This document shows positions 9,995-18,946 of a stretch of 64,000 bases of DNA, in pieces. The notes beneath the pieces are model-generated. The model searched no databases. It was not told the DNA's origin and saw nothing but the letters and a program-made list of their open reading frames with translations. The position numbers and the translations under genes are program-made. This DNA comes from JAAYXS01 sp964550375 (GTDB taxonomy: Bacteria; Planctomycetota; Phycisphaerae; UBA1845; Fen-1342), in the NCBI GenBank assembly GCA_964550375.1, contig CAZJYX010000001.1:124001-188000 (forward strand), in the 5' to 3' direction. The stretch's first letter is position 1; every line of letters starts with the position of its first letter.

Positions 9995-11063
9995 GCGGGG
10001 ACGCGCACGCGAACATACGGCGGCACTGACGATCGAGCCGGCACCGAACAGCCGGGCCGATGCGCTCTGGTACGCCTACGTCGCGCGCCACCCCAATGCC
10101 ACCGTCTTCCACGAGCCGACCTGGTGCCGGGCCGTGGAGCACGTCTTCGGCCACCGCGGCCACCACCTGCTGGCCAGGCGCGCCGCCGACGTCGTGGGAG
10201 TGCTGCCACTCGTCGAAGTACGCAGCCTGCTCGCCGGCCGCCTGCTGGTCAGCGTCCCCTACGGAACTTACGGCGGCATCCTCGCGGATGACGCCGCCAC
10301 CTGCCAGGCCCTGGCGGACGAGGCCGTCCGCCTGACGCAAACCTCCGGGGCCCGCCTGCTCGATCTACGCTCGGCCGAGGCCCTGGTGCCCGGACTCGAA
10401 CGCGTCGAACACTACGACACCTACGTCCGCGAACTACCGCTCCATCCCGACGAGCTGGAAAACTACCTGCCCCGCCGGGCCCGCGCCGCCACCCGCCAGG
10501 CCCGCCAACGCGAGGGCGCCGACATCCGCCACGACCGCCAACACCTGGCCGCCGTCTGGCACCTCTACGCCCGCAGCATGCGCCGCCTGGGATCCATCAA
10601 CTACCCCTACGCTCTCTTCGCCGAACTATTCGCCCAACTCGGCCAGCGCGCCTGGCTGACCACGCTTTGGCGCGCCGAGCAACTAATCGGCGGCGTTATC
10701 AGCCTGGTCCACCGCGACACCGTCATGCCCTATGTTATCGGGCTCGATGAGCGCGTACGCTGTTACGGCGGAAGCAACCTCCTCTACTTCGCAATCATGG
10801 AGCGCGCCGTGCGGGCCGGCCTCCGACGCTTCGATTTCGGCCGCAGCCGCCGCGCCAATTCCGGCTCGGCCGGCTTCAAGAGAAACCAGGGCTTCGAACC
10901 GCGGCAGCTCGGCTATCAACGCTACGTCCCGCCCGGCCTGTCGGCGCCCGACCTGACGCCCGCAAACCGTCGGTTCAACTTAGTGCGGCGAGTGTGGCCG
11001 CGCCTGCCCTTGTGGGCCACCCGGTTGCTCGGCGGCTGGCTTGCTAAGTCCATTCCGGGGTAG
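9960..11063 (+). CDS. FemAB-like GNAT acyltransferase of the XrtA-type polysaccharide locus
   Basis: The 367-residue protein has the FemAB/GNAT pattern: an N-terminal half with DALWYAYVARHPNATVFHEP and SVPYGTYGGILADD, and a C-terminal acyltransferase half with YARSMRRLGSINYPYALFAEL, LIGGVISLVHRDTVMPYVIG and FDFGRSRRANSGSAGFKRNQ. A dedicated FemAB subfamily accompanies exosortase A loci; substrate and acyl donor are unknown, with transfer of an amino acid or acyl group to a saccharide most likely. The start at 9960 lies inside the kinase gene in another frame. No alternative ATG or GTG precedes the conserved region, so I keep it. Confidence 0.8.
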   Translation: MTVTPTITATVRRGRAREHTAALTIEPAPNSRADALWYAYVARHPNATVFHEPTWCRAVEHVFGHRGHHLLARRAADVVGVLPLVEVRSLLAGRLLVSVPYGTYGGILADDAATCQALADEAVRLTQTSGARLLDLRSAEALVPGLERVEHYDTYVRELPLHPDELENYLPRRARAATRQARQREGADIRHDRQHLAAVWHLYARSMRRLGSINYPYALFAELFAQLGQRAWLTTLWRAEQLIGGVISLVHRDTVMPYVIGLDERVRCYGGSNLLYFAIMERAVRAGLRRFDFGRSRRANSGSAGFKRNQGFEPRQLGYQRYVPPGLSAPDLTPANRRFNLVRRVWPRLPLWATRLLGGWLAKSIPG

Positions 11064-11074
11064 GCGGAACGCTG

Positions 11075-12346
11075 ATGCGAATACTCATGCTGACGCCGCG
11101 CCTGCCTTACCCGCCCGATCGCGGCGACACCGTGCGATCCTGGACGGCTTTGTCCGGCCTGGCCCGCCGGCACGAAGTCTGGCTCGCCACGCTCACGCAG
11201 GGCCGCCCCCAGCCGGACCACCTGGCGCGCGTTCGCGATTGCTGCCGCACGGTGGCAGTGTTCGAGCGCTCCCGCTTACGCAGCCTCTGCCATGGCACGC
11301 TGAGCCTCCTGGCTGGTCACAGCCTGAGCGCGGCGTACTTCCACGATGCACGGCTGATCGCGACGGTGCGGCACTGGTCGGAAACCGTCCCGTTTGATGC
11401 AGTCCTGACCTACTCATCAGCGCTGGCCCCCGCGGCGGAGGCCATTGCCGCCCGACGCCGCGTGCTGGACATGTGCGACGTGGACAGCAGCAAGTGGCTG
11501 ACCTACGCCCGACAGAGCCTGCCGCCGTTGCGCTGGCTGTATGTCCTCGAGGGCCGGCGCGTCGCGGCACTTGAGGCGTACGTCGCCCGCAGCCACGACG
11601 TCTGCCTGCTCGTGAACGAGCGCGAACGGCGAAAGCTCGCCACGGCCGTGCCCGCCGCCCTGACAGACGTCGTGCCGACCACGGTCACACCGTCGGGTTC
11701 CGCCTTGCCAGATGCCGCGCTCGCCACCCCGCCAAGCCCGATAATCGGCATGGTCGGCTCCATGTTCTATCCGCCCAACGTGCGCGCCGTGAACTGGTTC
11801 GGCCGCAACGTCTGGCCGCTCGTACGTGCCCGCCTGCCGCGGGCACGCTGGCTCATCGTCGGCAGTCGCCCCACGCGCAGCGTACGACGGTGGCGCCATC
11901 AACCCGGCGTGGAGGTCACCGGCTACGTCCCGGACGTCCAACCATACCTGGCCCAAATGCGCGTATTCGTGAACCCGGTCGTCGGCAACCTCGGCGTCCA
12001 GTCCAAGGTGGTCGTGGCGATGGCAGCCGGACGGGCGTGCGTGGTCACCTCCGACACGGCGGCCGGCCTGACCTACAATGGCCCAGCGCCGCTCCTCATA
12101 GCCGATCAGCCCGACGAGTTCGCCGCGGCAGTGGTGCGCATCGCCACTGACGCCGAACTCTGGCAAAGCTTGAGCCGCCGCGCTCGAACAGTGGCCCACG
12201 CAAGTTATCGGGCCGAAACACAGGTCGACTGCGTCGAGCGCTGGCTCGCAGGAATGCCACCCGCAGCCACCGAAAACCGCCCCAGAGTGCATGAGCTGCC
12301 GCCCCGGCCAGAGCCGGCGCCCTTGGCAGCCGAGGTGCTCGGATGA
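11075..12346 (+). CDS. Family 4 glycosyltransferase, XrtA-associated type
   Basis: The 423-residue protein opens MRILMLTPRLPYPPDRGDTV, the characteristic start of the sugar transferase found with PEP-CTERM/EpsH1 loci. The GT-B donor half has GMVGSMFYPPNVRAVNWFG, RWLIVGSRPTRSVRRW, VTGYVPDVQPYLAQMRVFVN and VVAMAAGRACVVTSDTAAGL. It should add one sugar to the repeat unit on a lipid carrier at the cytoplasmic face; donor and linkage cannot be read from sequence. The gene starts 11 bases after the FemAB stop, and its last 4 bases (ATGA) overlap the next glycosyltransferase. Confidence 0.85.
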   Translation: MRILMLTPRLPYPPDRGDTVRSWTALSGLARRHEVWLATLTQGRPQPDHLARVRDCCRTVAVFERSRLRSLCHGTLSLLAGHSLSAAYFHDARLIATVRHWSETVPFDAVLTYSSALAPAAEAIAARRRVLDMCDVDSSKWLTYARQSLPPLRWLYVLEGRRVAALEAYVARSHDVCLLVNERERRKLATAVPAALTDVVPTTVTPSGSALPDAALATPPSPIIGMVGSMFYPPNVRAVNWFGRNVWPLVRARLPRARWLIVGSRPTRSVRRWRHQPGVEVTGYVPDVQPYLAQMRVFVNPVVGNLGVQSKVVVAMAAGRACVVTSDTAAGLTYNGPAPLLIADQPDEFAAAVVRIATDAELWQSLSRRARTVAHASYRAETQVDCVERWLAGMPPAATENRPRVHELPPRPEPAPLAAEVLG

Positions 12347-13551
12347 TCCGCAACCGGAACATCGTCTGCATCGCCAGCAGTTGGTACGCGCACCCGACCA
12401 GCAAGCACCACGTAATGCGCATTCTGTCGCAGTACAACCACGTCGTGTGGGTCAACTACCACGCCTCGCGCCGACCCACCTTCAGCCGCAATGACGCCCT
12501 GGCCATCTGCCAGCGCTTGCGCCGCAGTTGCGCCGGCCCACGCCGCGTGGACGGCGGCATCAACGTCCTCTCACCCCTGGTAATACCACTGCCCGAGTCG
12601 GCCGCGGCACGCTGGCTCAACGTCGGCATCCTGGCCCGTCAGATTCGTCGCGCCCTGCAACGCCTGCCGCAGCGACCTACCCAGCTCTGGCTCTTCGCCC
12701 CGGACGTGCCCGGCCTGATTCCGCGCCTGGACGCCGAACGCGTCGTGTACTACTGCGTCGACGATTTCGCCGCCTTCAGCGGCTACAACGCCCGGCTCAC
12801 GGAAACGCTCGAGGCCCGCACCATCGCCGCCAGCGATGTCGTCATCACCACGTCCCAGGAGCTCTTCGATACGCGCCGCCGCCTGCACGCAAATACCCAC
12901 CTGGTACCCCACGGCGTCGATTTCGAGCACTTCGCCGCCGCGGCCGACTGGCCGGCCGACCGCATCCCGGCCGACATCGCCCGCCTTCCGCGGCCGATCT
13001 TCGGCTATTGCGGCCTCATCAGCGACTATGTTGATCTGGAACTGATCGCCGCCGCGGCGCGCCGCCGACCGGACTGGTCGTTCGTCCTGATTGGCGATGC
13101 GACCTGCCCGCTTGAAGGTCTGGCCCGGCTGCCCAATGTGCACGTGCTGGGCGGCCGACCGTACGAAGCCCTGCCCGCCTACTGCTCGTGCTTCGACGTG
13201 GGCCTGATCCCATTCCACATGAACCGCCTCGTGCGGGCCGTGAACCCCATCAAGCTGCGCGAGTACCTGGCCGCCGGTCTGCCGGTCGTATCCGCACCCA
13301 TGGCAGCGGTCATGAACTACGTGCCCGCCGTGTTTCCAGCCCAAACGCTGGATGAGTTCCTGGCCGCTGGATCGGCGGCATTGCAGGTCTGCCGGCCCGC
13401 GGAGCGCACTGCTCGTCAGGACCTGATGCGTCGGGAAAGCTGGCGCTGTCGGGTCGAGGACTTGTCGCGAATCGTGATGGGGATTGGCGTGGGGCAGGGT
13501 GCGGCCGCCCGGCCGCATACGCCGATCCGGGAGCCGGCTACCACACGTTGA
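12343..13551 (+). CDS. GT-B glycosyltransferase
   Basis: This 402-residue protein starts MIRNRNIVCIASSWYAHPTS and has an N-terminal acceptor half (QLWLFAPDVPGLIPRL, VVYYCVDDFAAFSGYN) and a donor half (LPRPIFGYCGLISDYVDLEL, WSFVLIGDATCPLEGLARLP, VHVLGGRPYEALPAYCSCFD, IKLREYLAAGLPVVSAP). The YCVDDFAAFSGYN stretch is common in GT1/GT4-like enzymes of exopolysaccharide loci. Its ATG overlaps the previous stop (ATGA), so the two are translationally coupled. Its 3' end overlaps the convergent zinc-ribbon gene by 14 bases. Donor sugar is unknown. Confidence 0.82.
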   Translation: MIRNRNIVCIASSWYAHPTSKHHVMRILSQYNHVVWVNYHASRRPTFSRNDALAICQRLRRSCAGPRRVDGGINVLSPLVIPLPESAAARWLNVGILARQIRRALQRLPQRPTQLWLFAPDVPGLIPRLDAERVVYYCVDDFAAFSGYNARLTETLEARTIAASDVVITTSQELFDTRRRLHANTHLVPHGVDFEHFAAAADWPADRIPADIARLPRPIFGYCGLISDYVDLELIAAAARRRPDWSFVLIGDATCPLEGLARLPNVHVLGGRPYEALPAYCSCFDVGLIPFHMNRLVRAVNPIKLREYLAAGLPVVSAPMAAVMNYVPAVFPAQTLDEFLAAGSAALQVCRPAERTARQDLMRRESWRCRVEDLSRIVMGIGVGQGAAARPHTPIREPATTR

Positions 13552-14071
13552 AGAACTTGAGTGATAGCAGCACGCCGGCCGCGAACAGCAGCAGCATCAC
13601 CGTGGCCCGGTCGTGCGGGCGGCTGCCGTGGCTATGACGCGCGTGGTGCACGTGGCCGAGGGGCTGATAACTACCCACGCGTCGACGATGTCGGACCAGC
13701 CGTGTCATGATGACGTCCTCCGGCATGGCGACCTGACCGCAACTCACGCAGCGCGGTTCGCTCTTCAGCAGACGCGTGCGCACCTGCTGCTCGAAGCCGC
13801 AATGATCGCAACAGACCCAGACCCGCGCCGGCAGGCCGTTGCGCAGTCCGCAACTCGGACACCGCAGACCCGCTTCGACACTCTCCATCGGTACTGGGGC
13901 TAGACAGTGACCGCAGCGGAAAATCGGCTGCCCGCCCGTGGCCGCCGGCGGTTCGCGTTGGGGCAGGAAGTGCGTGGTCCCGAGGGCCGCCAGGGGCACG
14001 GGGGGCCACTGCAGCCCGGCGGGTTGGGTCAGTCGCTCACGCGAAGCTGGGCCATCACGAACTAATACCAT
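13538..14071 (-). CDS. Double zinc-ribbon protein with a C-terminal membrane anchor
   Basis: From the ATG at 14071 this is 177 residues. Four CxxC pairs (Cys53/56, 71/74, 88/91, 108/111) in FRCGHCLAPV, RCPSCGLRNG, VCCDHCGFEQ and RCVSCGQVAM make two zinc ribbons or one tandem zinc-binding module. A His/Arg-rich linker (HVHHARHSHGSRPHDR) leads to one membrane helix at 157-172, so the protein should be tail-anchored with the ribbons in the cytoplasm. I recognise no family. It is inserted head-to-head with the deacetylase inside the polysaccharide locus and faces the upstream glycosyltransferase. An upstream in-frame start at 14146 would add 25 unconvincing residues. Confidence 0.65.
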   Translation of the reverse strand: MVLVRDGPASRERLTQPAGLQWPPVPLAALGTTHFLPQREPPAATGGQPIFRCGHCLAPVPMESVEAGLRCPSCGLRNGLPARVWVCCDHCGFEQQVRTRLLKSEPRCVSCGQVAMPEDVIMTRLVRHRRRVGSYQPLGHVHHARHSHGSRPHDRATVMLLLFAAGVLLSLKFFNVW

Positions 14072-14179
14072 ATGGGCTTTATCGTCCCCAACCGTCAGCA
14101 CCGTAAATGCAGCCAACAATTTCCCGGGCCCGGCCGGAAACAACAACCGAAGGCCCCCTACGCACCCGATAACAACTAT

Positions 14180-15163
14180 ATGAGCAGCCTCGCCGCGACG
14201 GCCACCAGCGTGATCGCACCACCGGCGGTCGTACTACCGCCCGCCCGCAGCCTCGAACGCCGCGCCGTCGCCGCCACACTGCACTGCCTAAGCGTGGACG
14301 TCGAGGAGTACTTCCAGTGCGAAGTCTTCGCCGGCGCAATCCCCCGCTCCGACTGGACGCGGCTCGAGCGCCGCGCCCGCCCGGCCCTGGAACTGATCGC
14401 GGAACTCCTGGCGCGTCATCGCTGCCGCGCGACATTCTTCGTCCTCGGATGGCTGGTCGAACGCCTGGCCCCGCTGCTGCGCGAGCTGCGTGCCGCCGGA
14501 CACGAGATCGCCTGCCACGGCTATGCCCACGAACACCTGGCACGCTTGAGTCCACGCGACTTGGCTGAGGACCTGCGCCGCGCCCGCAGCGTCATTGAAG
14601 ACGTCCTGGGACTGCGGCCGCGCGGCTACCGCGCGCCAACCTTCTCCGTAACACGCCGCACCGCCTGGGCGCTCGACGTGATTGCTGCCGCCGGCTTCCA
14701 TTACGACTCGAGCATCTTCCCCGTACGGCACGATCGCTACGGCGTTCCAGATGCGCCGCTCCTGCCGTTTCGCGTCGTCGCGCCCGGCGGCGCACGCCTG
14801 CTGGAGTTCCCGCCGCTCACGCTCGACGCGGGCCTCCTGCGCCTGCCGCTGGGCGGCGGCGGGTACTTGCGGCTCCTGCCCGAAGCCCTGTTTCACCGCG
14901 CCCTGCAACACCGCCAGCGCCGCGGCCAACCCACCATGCTATACCTGCACCCGTGGGAGCTGGACCCCGATCAGCCCACGCCGGCAATCGGCCGCCTGTC
15001 ACGCTGGCGCCACCGCGTCAACCTGGAGAAGACGGCCGGCAAGCTGGAACGGCTGCTCGAACGCTTCACGTTCGACACCGCCGCCAACGTGCTTCAGTGT
15101 GTTGTGCAACAGGGTGCTCTACCGGAATTCACGCTGGCCGCCGACGTCACCACCTCGAAATGA
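14180..15163 (+). CDS. NodB-type polysaccharide deacetylase with DUF3473-like tail
   Basis: From the ATG at 14180 the protein has 327 residues. The NodB domain shows the metal Asp in CLSVDVEEYFQ (Asp40), the HxxxH pair in HGYAH (His113, His117) and the RAPTFS motif (151-156). The C-terminal LYLHPWELDPDQP plus a basic helical end (SRWRHRVNLEKTAGKLERLL) is the DUF3473 signature of deacetylases in exosortase A loci. It should remove N-acetyl groups from the glycan. A long GlyGlyGly-containing segment (LPLGGGGYLRLLP) is family-typical. The upstream in-frame ATG at 14072 would add 36 non-homologous residues. Its end overlaps the convergent PaaK-like gene by 70 bases. Confidence 0.88.
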   Translation: MSSLAATATSVIAPPAVVLPPARSLERRAVAATLHCLSVDVEEYFQCEVFAGAIPRSDWTRLERRARPALELIAELLARHRCRATFFVLGWLVERLAPLLRELRAAGHEIACHGYAHEHLARLSPRDLAEDLRRARSVIEDVLGLRPRGYRAPTFSVTRRTAWALDVIAAAGFHYDSSIFPVRHDRYGVPDAPLLPFRVVAPGGARLLEFPPLTLDAGLLRLPLGGGGYLRLLPEALFHRALQHRQRRGQPTMLYLHPWELDPDQPTPAIGRLSRWRHRVNLEKTAGKLERLLERFTFDTAANVLQCVVQQGALPEFTLAADVTTSK

Positions 15164-16515
15164 TGGTGCTCCGGCGCCACGTCCGAAACCACGTAGCGCC
15201 GCTTCCCGGACGGATCAGGCGGTATGGCATCTACGATGCGGCAGTCCACCTGCACCTCGTCACCGAACAGTGCGCGGTAGCGCTGCCGCACCAGCGCCGG
15301 CGTCCGGGCCTGAAAATGCTCGTCAACCACCAGCAGAACCTCAAACGCGTCCGTGCGTCGCTGGTACGTCTTGAACTCGACAATCCCCGGCTGGTCGCGC
15401 AGCACGTGCGACGTAACGGCGCCATGACACAGTCGCCCATCCGCCAGCACGATGAAGCCCGTAACCTTGCCGCCGGCCAGGTGCAGCAACGGCAGCGGCA
15501 GCCCGCAGCCGCACGAACCGGGCGCTAGCGCGCCGCAGTCGCCCAGCGCGTAACGGATCAGCGGCTGCGCCCGCGTGTTCAACGTCGTGCACACAATCTC
15601 CCCGCACTCGCCCGGCGCCGCCGGCCGACCATCGTTGAGAACCTCGACCAGCACGTGCGGCGAGATGATGTGCAGGTGCCCGCGCGAGCATTCGTGCGCG
15701 ATCAACCCCACCTCGCGACTGCCATACTCGGAAACCACGGGACAACCCAGCGCGCTGCGGATCTGCGCCACATGGTCCGGCCGGATCTCCTCCCCAGTGA
15801 GCACCACCAGCCGCAGCCAGGCGAAATCGTCCGGACTGTAGCGCTCGGCGGCCTGCCGCGCCAGCAGCGCAACCGCCGACGGATAGCCGTAGATCACGCG
15901 CGGCCGGAAGCTGCGCAGCCGGGCCAGATGGGCGTCAATCTGGACCGGCGACATCTCGAACGCGTCCAGCAGCAACTCGTTAATCAGCCGATCGCGCCAG
16001 CGCTTCAGGCGCGTGGTGCGCGATTCGAGCGGCGCGCCCCACAGGTAAGCACGCCGCGCCCCGACCGGCACGCCCAGCAGCCCCTGCATGAACAGCCGCG
16101 CGGCCATCGGCTGCGCCTGACGCACGCGATCGATGAAGAACGCGAGCGTGTCGCCGCTCGTGCCACCGCTACGGCACGGAATCAGTCCGCCAGGAACCGC
16201 CCGCCAGACCATGCCGGCGGCGTGCGCCCGCACGTCCGCCTTCCTCAGCACCGGCAGCTTAGCCAACTCGGCCAGCGCATCTTCTCCATCCGGATTGACG
16301 CCATGGTCCGCGAATGAGTGCGCATAGTACGGCAGGTGCTGCGCGGCGAACTGGAGCAGCCGCCGCAAGCGACCTTGCACGTCCGCCTGCACGACATCGG
16401 GCGACCGCGGGGTCAGTGCCGCCAACTCGCGCAGCTCACGCAGCGTCGGCCGGCGCCGCAACCACTCGTAGGCCGGATACGTGCAGTGCCTGGCGATCCA
16501 ATCTGATGCGCTCAT
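15094..16515 (-). CDS. PaaK-like adenylate-forming enzyme of the polysaccharide locus
   Basis: The protein (473 residues from the ATG at 16515) belongs to the phenylacetate-CoA ligase-like adenylate-forming family: P-loop-like CRSGGTSGDTLAFFID, the adenine-binding YGSREVGLIAHEC and the hinge region IVCTTLNTRAQPLIRYALGD. A small C-terminal domain follows (FEVLLVVDEHFQARTPALVR). Such genes are common in exopolysaccharide and PEP-CTERM loci and are thought to activate a carboxylic acid for attachment to the glycan, but the substrate is unknown. It begins 13 bases after the double glycosyltransferase ends. A short Cys-rich insert (GSCGCGLPLPLL) is typical. The in-frame start at 16548 would overlap the preceding gene and is less likely. 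Confidence 0.82.
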   Translation of the reverse strand: MSASDWIARHCTYPAYEWLRRRPTLRELRELAALTPRSPDVVQADVQGRLRRLLQFAAQHLPYYAHSFADHGVNPDGEDALAELAKLPVLRKADVRAHAAGMVWRAVPGGLIPCRSGGTSGDTLAFFIDRVRQAQPMAARLFMQGLLGVPVGARRAYLWGAPLESRTTRLKRWRDRLINELLLDAFEMSPVQIDAHLARLRSFRPRVIYGYPSAVALLARQAAERYSPDDFAWLRLVVLTGEEIRPDHVAQIRSALGCPVVSEYGSREVGLIAHECSRGHLHIISPHVLVEVLNDGRPAAPGECGEIVCTTLNTRAQPLIRYALGDCGALAPGSCGCGLPLPLLHLAGGKVTGFIVLADGRLCHGAVTSHVLRDQPGIVEFKTYQRRTDAFEVLLVVDEHFQARTPALVRQRYRALFGDEVQVDCRIVDAIPPDPSGKRRYVVSDVAPEHHHFEVVTSAASVNSGRAPCCTTH

Positions 16516-16528
16516 GCTCGCTGGATGC

Positions 16529-18946
16529 TCACTGCCCCGCCGCACCAACCAACTCCGGCTGCGCGGCAGACACAGCGGGACCAGCTAATGACCGTCGCGG
16601 CGCCACGGCCGGCTGTGCCTGCCGACACGGCCGCCGGCGGCTCAACAGCTCGTCGTACAGGTCCCCCAGTTGCCGGGCGATCTGCGCCATCCCGTAACGC
16701 GCCCTGACATGCGCCCCCAGCGCCCGGCCAATTCGGCGACGAAGCTCCGCGTCGCGCGCCAGCCGGTCCATCTCGCGGGCCAGGCCCGCGGCATCACCAG
16801 GAGCCACCAGCGGCGCCAGATTCGCGCCGCGGCTCGACCCTGACGAAGGCACCGCCGCCACGAACTCCGGAATGCTGCCCACGCTCGTGGCAATCACCGC
16901 CAGGTCGGCTGCGGCGGCCTCAAGCAGCACCAATGGCAAGCCTTCGCTATGGCTTGGCAGCACCAGACAGTCAGCCGCTGCCAGCAGCGCCTGTTTGGCC
17001 GCCCCCCGCACCGGCCCAATGAACCTCACGTGCGCTTGCAGCCCCCGGTCTTGCACATCGCTGCGCCAGTCGTGCCGCTCCGACGCCTCGTCCGGACCCG
17101 CAATGGTCAGTTCATATGCGACGTCGGCGTCACGCAGCGTCGCGGCAGCCTCGATTAGCTCCGCCAGTCCCTTCCGCCGACGCAGCGCCCCCAAAAAGAG
17201 AAAGTGGCACGCCCGAGCCGGCCGCCGATCGGCATGAGACACGGCCGACGCCACACCGTTCGGAACAACCTCGATGCGGCTGCTGCCGAGAAACGGCTGC
17301 AATGTCTGCCGCCAGCGCTGCGACAGGACTATCACCGCGTCAGCCGCCTGGCAGCCGTGCCGGATCAACCACTGGCCACTACGGCCGGCCGCGGCGCAGA
17401 ACTCGGCAAACCGGCCGCCGTGAATGTGCAGGCAGACGCGGCGCCGCAGAAGCCTGGCAACAAGCAAATCGAGCAGGCTGCGGTAGAAGGAAAAGAAGCT
17501 GCACGTGTGAATATGAACCACGTCCGCCCGCGTCCGGCATATCCGGCCGGCAAGCTGCCCGAGCGCTCGGCCGTGCCTGACGGCGGCCCGCACGACACGC
17601 AGCACCTGCCCGGACCCACCCGCCGCGCGCCGCCGCTGCGCTCCCGCGTCCGGATGCCAGAACCGCTCGAGCCGGAAACGCCGCCTCAGCGGACTGGCCA
17701 GCAGGTTATCGATTACGGCGGCCATGCCGCCAATGCTCTCAGGCGCCGGGCCGATCATTATGACGCCGGACCGCCACGAACGGCGCGAATCGCCCACTCG
17801 GCCGGTCCGTGATCCACGAACGCGACGGGCCATGCCGAGCTGCTCGTACCGAGTGACCATCTGGTCGGTAGTGAAGTGCCGGGCGTAGTCAGCGGCAGCC
17901 CGCCGGGCGCGCGTCCGCGCCACGGCACGATCGCCAAGCGTGTGCAGCAGCGCCTCGGCCAGCGCCGACGGGTCGCCGGGCGACACCAGCAGCGCATTAT
18001 CGTGGTGGCGCAGCAGGGCGTACCGGCCAGCAGAATCACCCCCATCAAGGCAGCCGACATCGCCGACCGCGGTGGCCACGATCGGCACGCCCTGGCTCAT
18101 CGCCTCGATTATGACCATGGGCATGGCCTCGGTAGTGCTGCTGAGGCAGAAGACGTCCGCGCCCGCCATCAACCGCCAGGCTTCGTCCATGGGCCCGGGA
18201 AACCACACCTGCTCTTCCAAGCCCAGCCGGCGGCACTCCGCCAACACCGCCCGAGCATAGTCATCCCCGCGCGCCTGCCCAACACACACGAGCGCCGCGG
18301 TCGACTGACAGCGCTGAACCAGCGCGAAGGCCCGCAACAGCCCGCAGATGTCCTTCTCCGGACAGATAGTGCCGACACTGACCACGACCGGGCCTGCCAG
18401 CGGCCGACCGACGTGCCGCTCAAGCAGTGTCCGCGCTTCGGTCGGCGCCACCGGCGCCAGGTCACGGCCGTTGGGGACGTGCACGGCGCGCCGTGCCAAC
18501 CGGGGCGTCGGCAGCCCCCGGCGCTGCGACTCAGAGACTATGACGACCTCGTCGGCGCAGGCGTCCAGCCGGTCCGCGAGCCGCTGGTACTTGCTGGGCC
18601 GGCCCAGCAGGGCGCCATGCCGCACGTGTACGGTCGCTATGCCCAGCAGCCGCGCGGCCGGCAAGCCGCAGACAACCGCAGCGCTGCTGTGCAGGTGCGC
18701 GAGTTCAACCCGGTCATGCCATAGCCAGCACGCCAGGCGCCCCGTGAGTAACGGATCACGCCCTCTGCTGCGCGCCTCGCGCACCACCACCCCCGCGGCG
18801 GCTAGATGCGACACGGATCGCGCCGCCGTCTTCAGACAGTAGACGAAAGTCTGGTGCCCACGACGCGCCAGGCCGGTCGCCAGAAGCTGCACCACGCGCT
18901 CAGCACCGCCGCCGTCGAGCGTGTCGATGAGCAACGCGATCCTCAT
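16529..18946 (-). CDS. Tandem double glycosyltransferase (two GT4 domains in one protein)
   Basis: One uninterrupted 805-residue frame contains two complete GT-B family 4 enzymes. Domain 1 (about 1-380) starts MRIALLIDTLDGGGAERVVQ and has VVVSVGTICPEKDICGLLRA and SSTTEAMPMVIIEAMSQGVP. Domain 2 (about 395-775) starts at MIGPAPESIGGMAAVIDNLL (Met397) and has FLFLGALRRRKGLAELIEAA and PSHSEGLPLVLLEAAAADLA. Both retain the E-x7-E-type region. A basic linker (RVRGSRTGRVGDSRRSWRSG) joins them. Its start overlaps the ligase stop (ATGA), so I reject the longer frame open to 19213. It probably adds two consecutive sugars. Domain 1 resembles GalNAc/GlcNAc-type transferases only loosely. Confidence 0.85.
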   Translation of the reverse strand: MRIALLIDTLDGGGAERVVQLLATGLARRGHQTFVYCLKTAARSVSHLAAAGVVVREARSRGRDPLLTGRLACWLWHDRVELAHLHSSAAVVCGLPAARLLGIATVHVRHGALLGRPSKYQRLADRLDACADEVVIVSESQRRGLPTPRLARRAVHVPNGRDLAPVAPTEARTLLERHVGRPLAGPVVVSVGTICPEKDICGLLRAFALVQRCQSTAALVCVGQARGDDYARAVLAECRRLGLEEQVWFPGPMDEAWRLMAGADVFCLSSTTEAMPMVIIEAMSQGVPIVATAVGDVGCLDGGDSAGRYALLRHHDNALLVSPGDPSALAEALLHTLGDRAVARTRARRAAADYARHFTTDQMVTRYEQLGMARRVRGSRTGRVGDSRRSWRSGVIMIGPAPESIGGMAAVIDNLLASPLRRRFRLERFWHPDAGAQRRRAAGGSGQVLRVVRAAVRHGRALGQLAGRICRTRADVVHIHTCSFFSFYRSLLDLLVARLLRRRVCLHIHGGRFAEFCAAAGRSGQWLIRHGCQAADAVIVLSQRWRQTLQPFLGSSRIEVVPNGVASAVSHADRRPARACHFLFLGALRRRKGLAELIEAAATLRDADVAYELTIAGPDEASERHDWRSDVQDRGLQAHVRFIGPVRGAAKQALLAAADCLVLPSHSEGLPLVLLEAAAADLAVIATSVGSIPEFVAAVPSSGSSRGANLAPLVAPGDAAGLAREMDRLARDAELRRRIGRALGAHVRARYGMAQIARQLGDLYDELLSRRRPCRQAQPAVAPRRSLAGPAVSAAQPELVGAAGQ

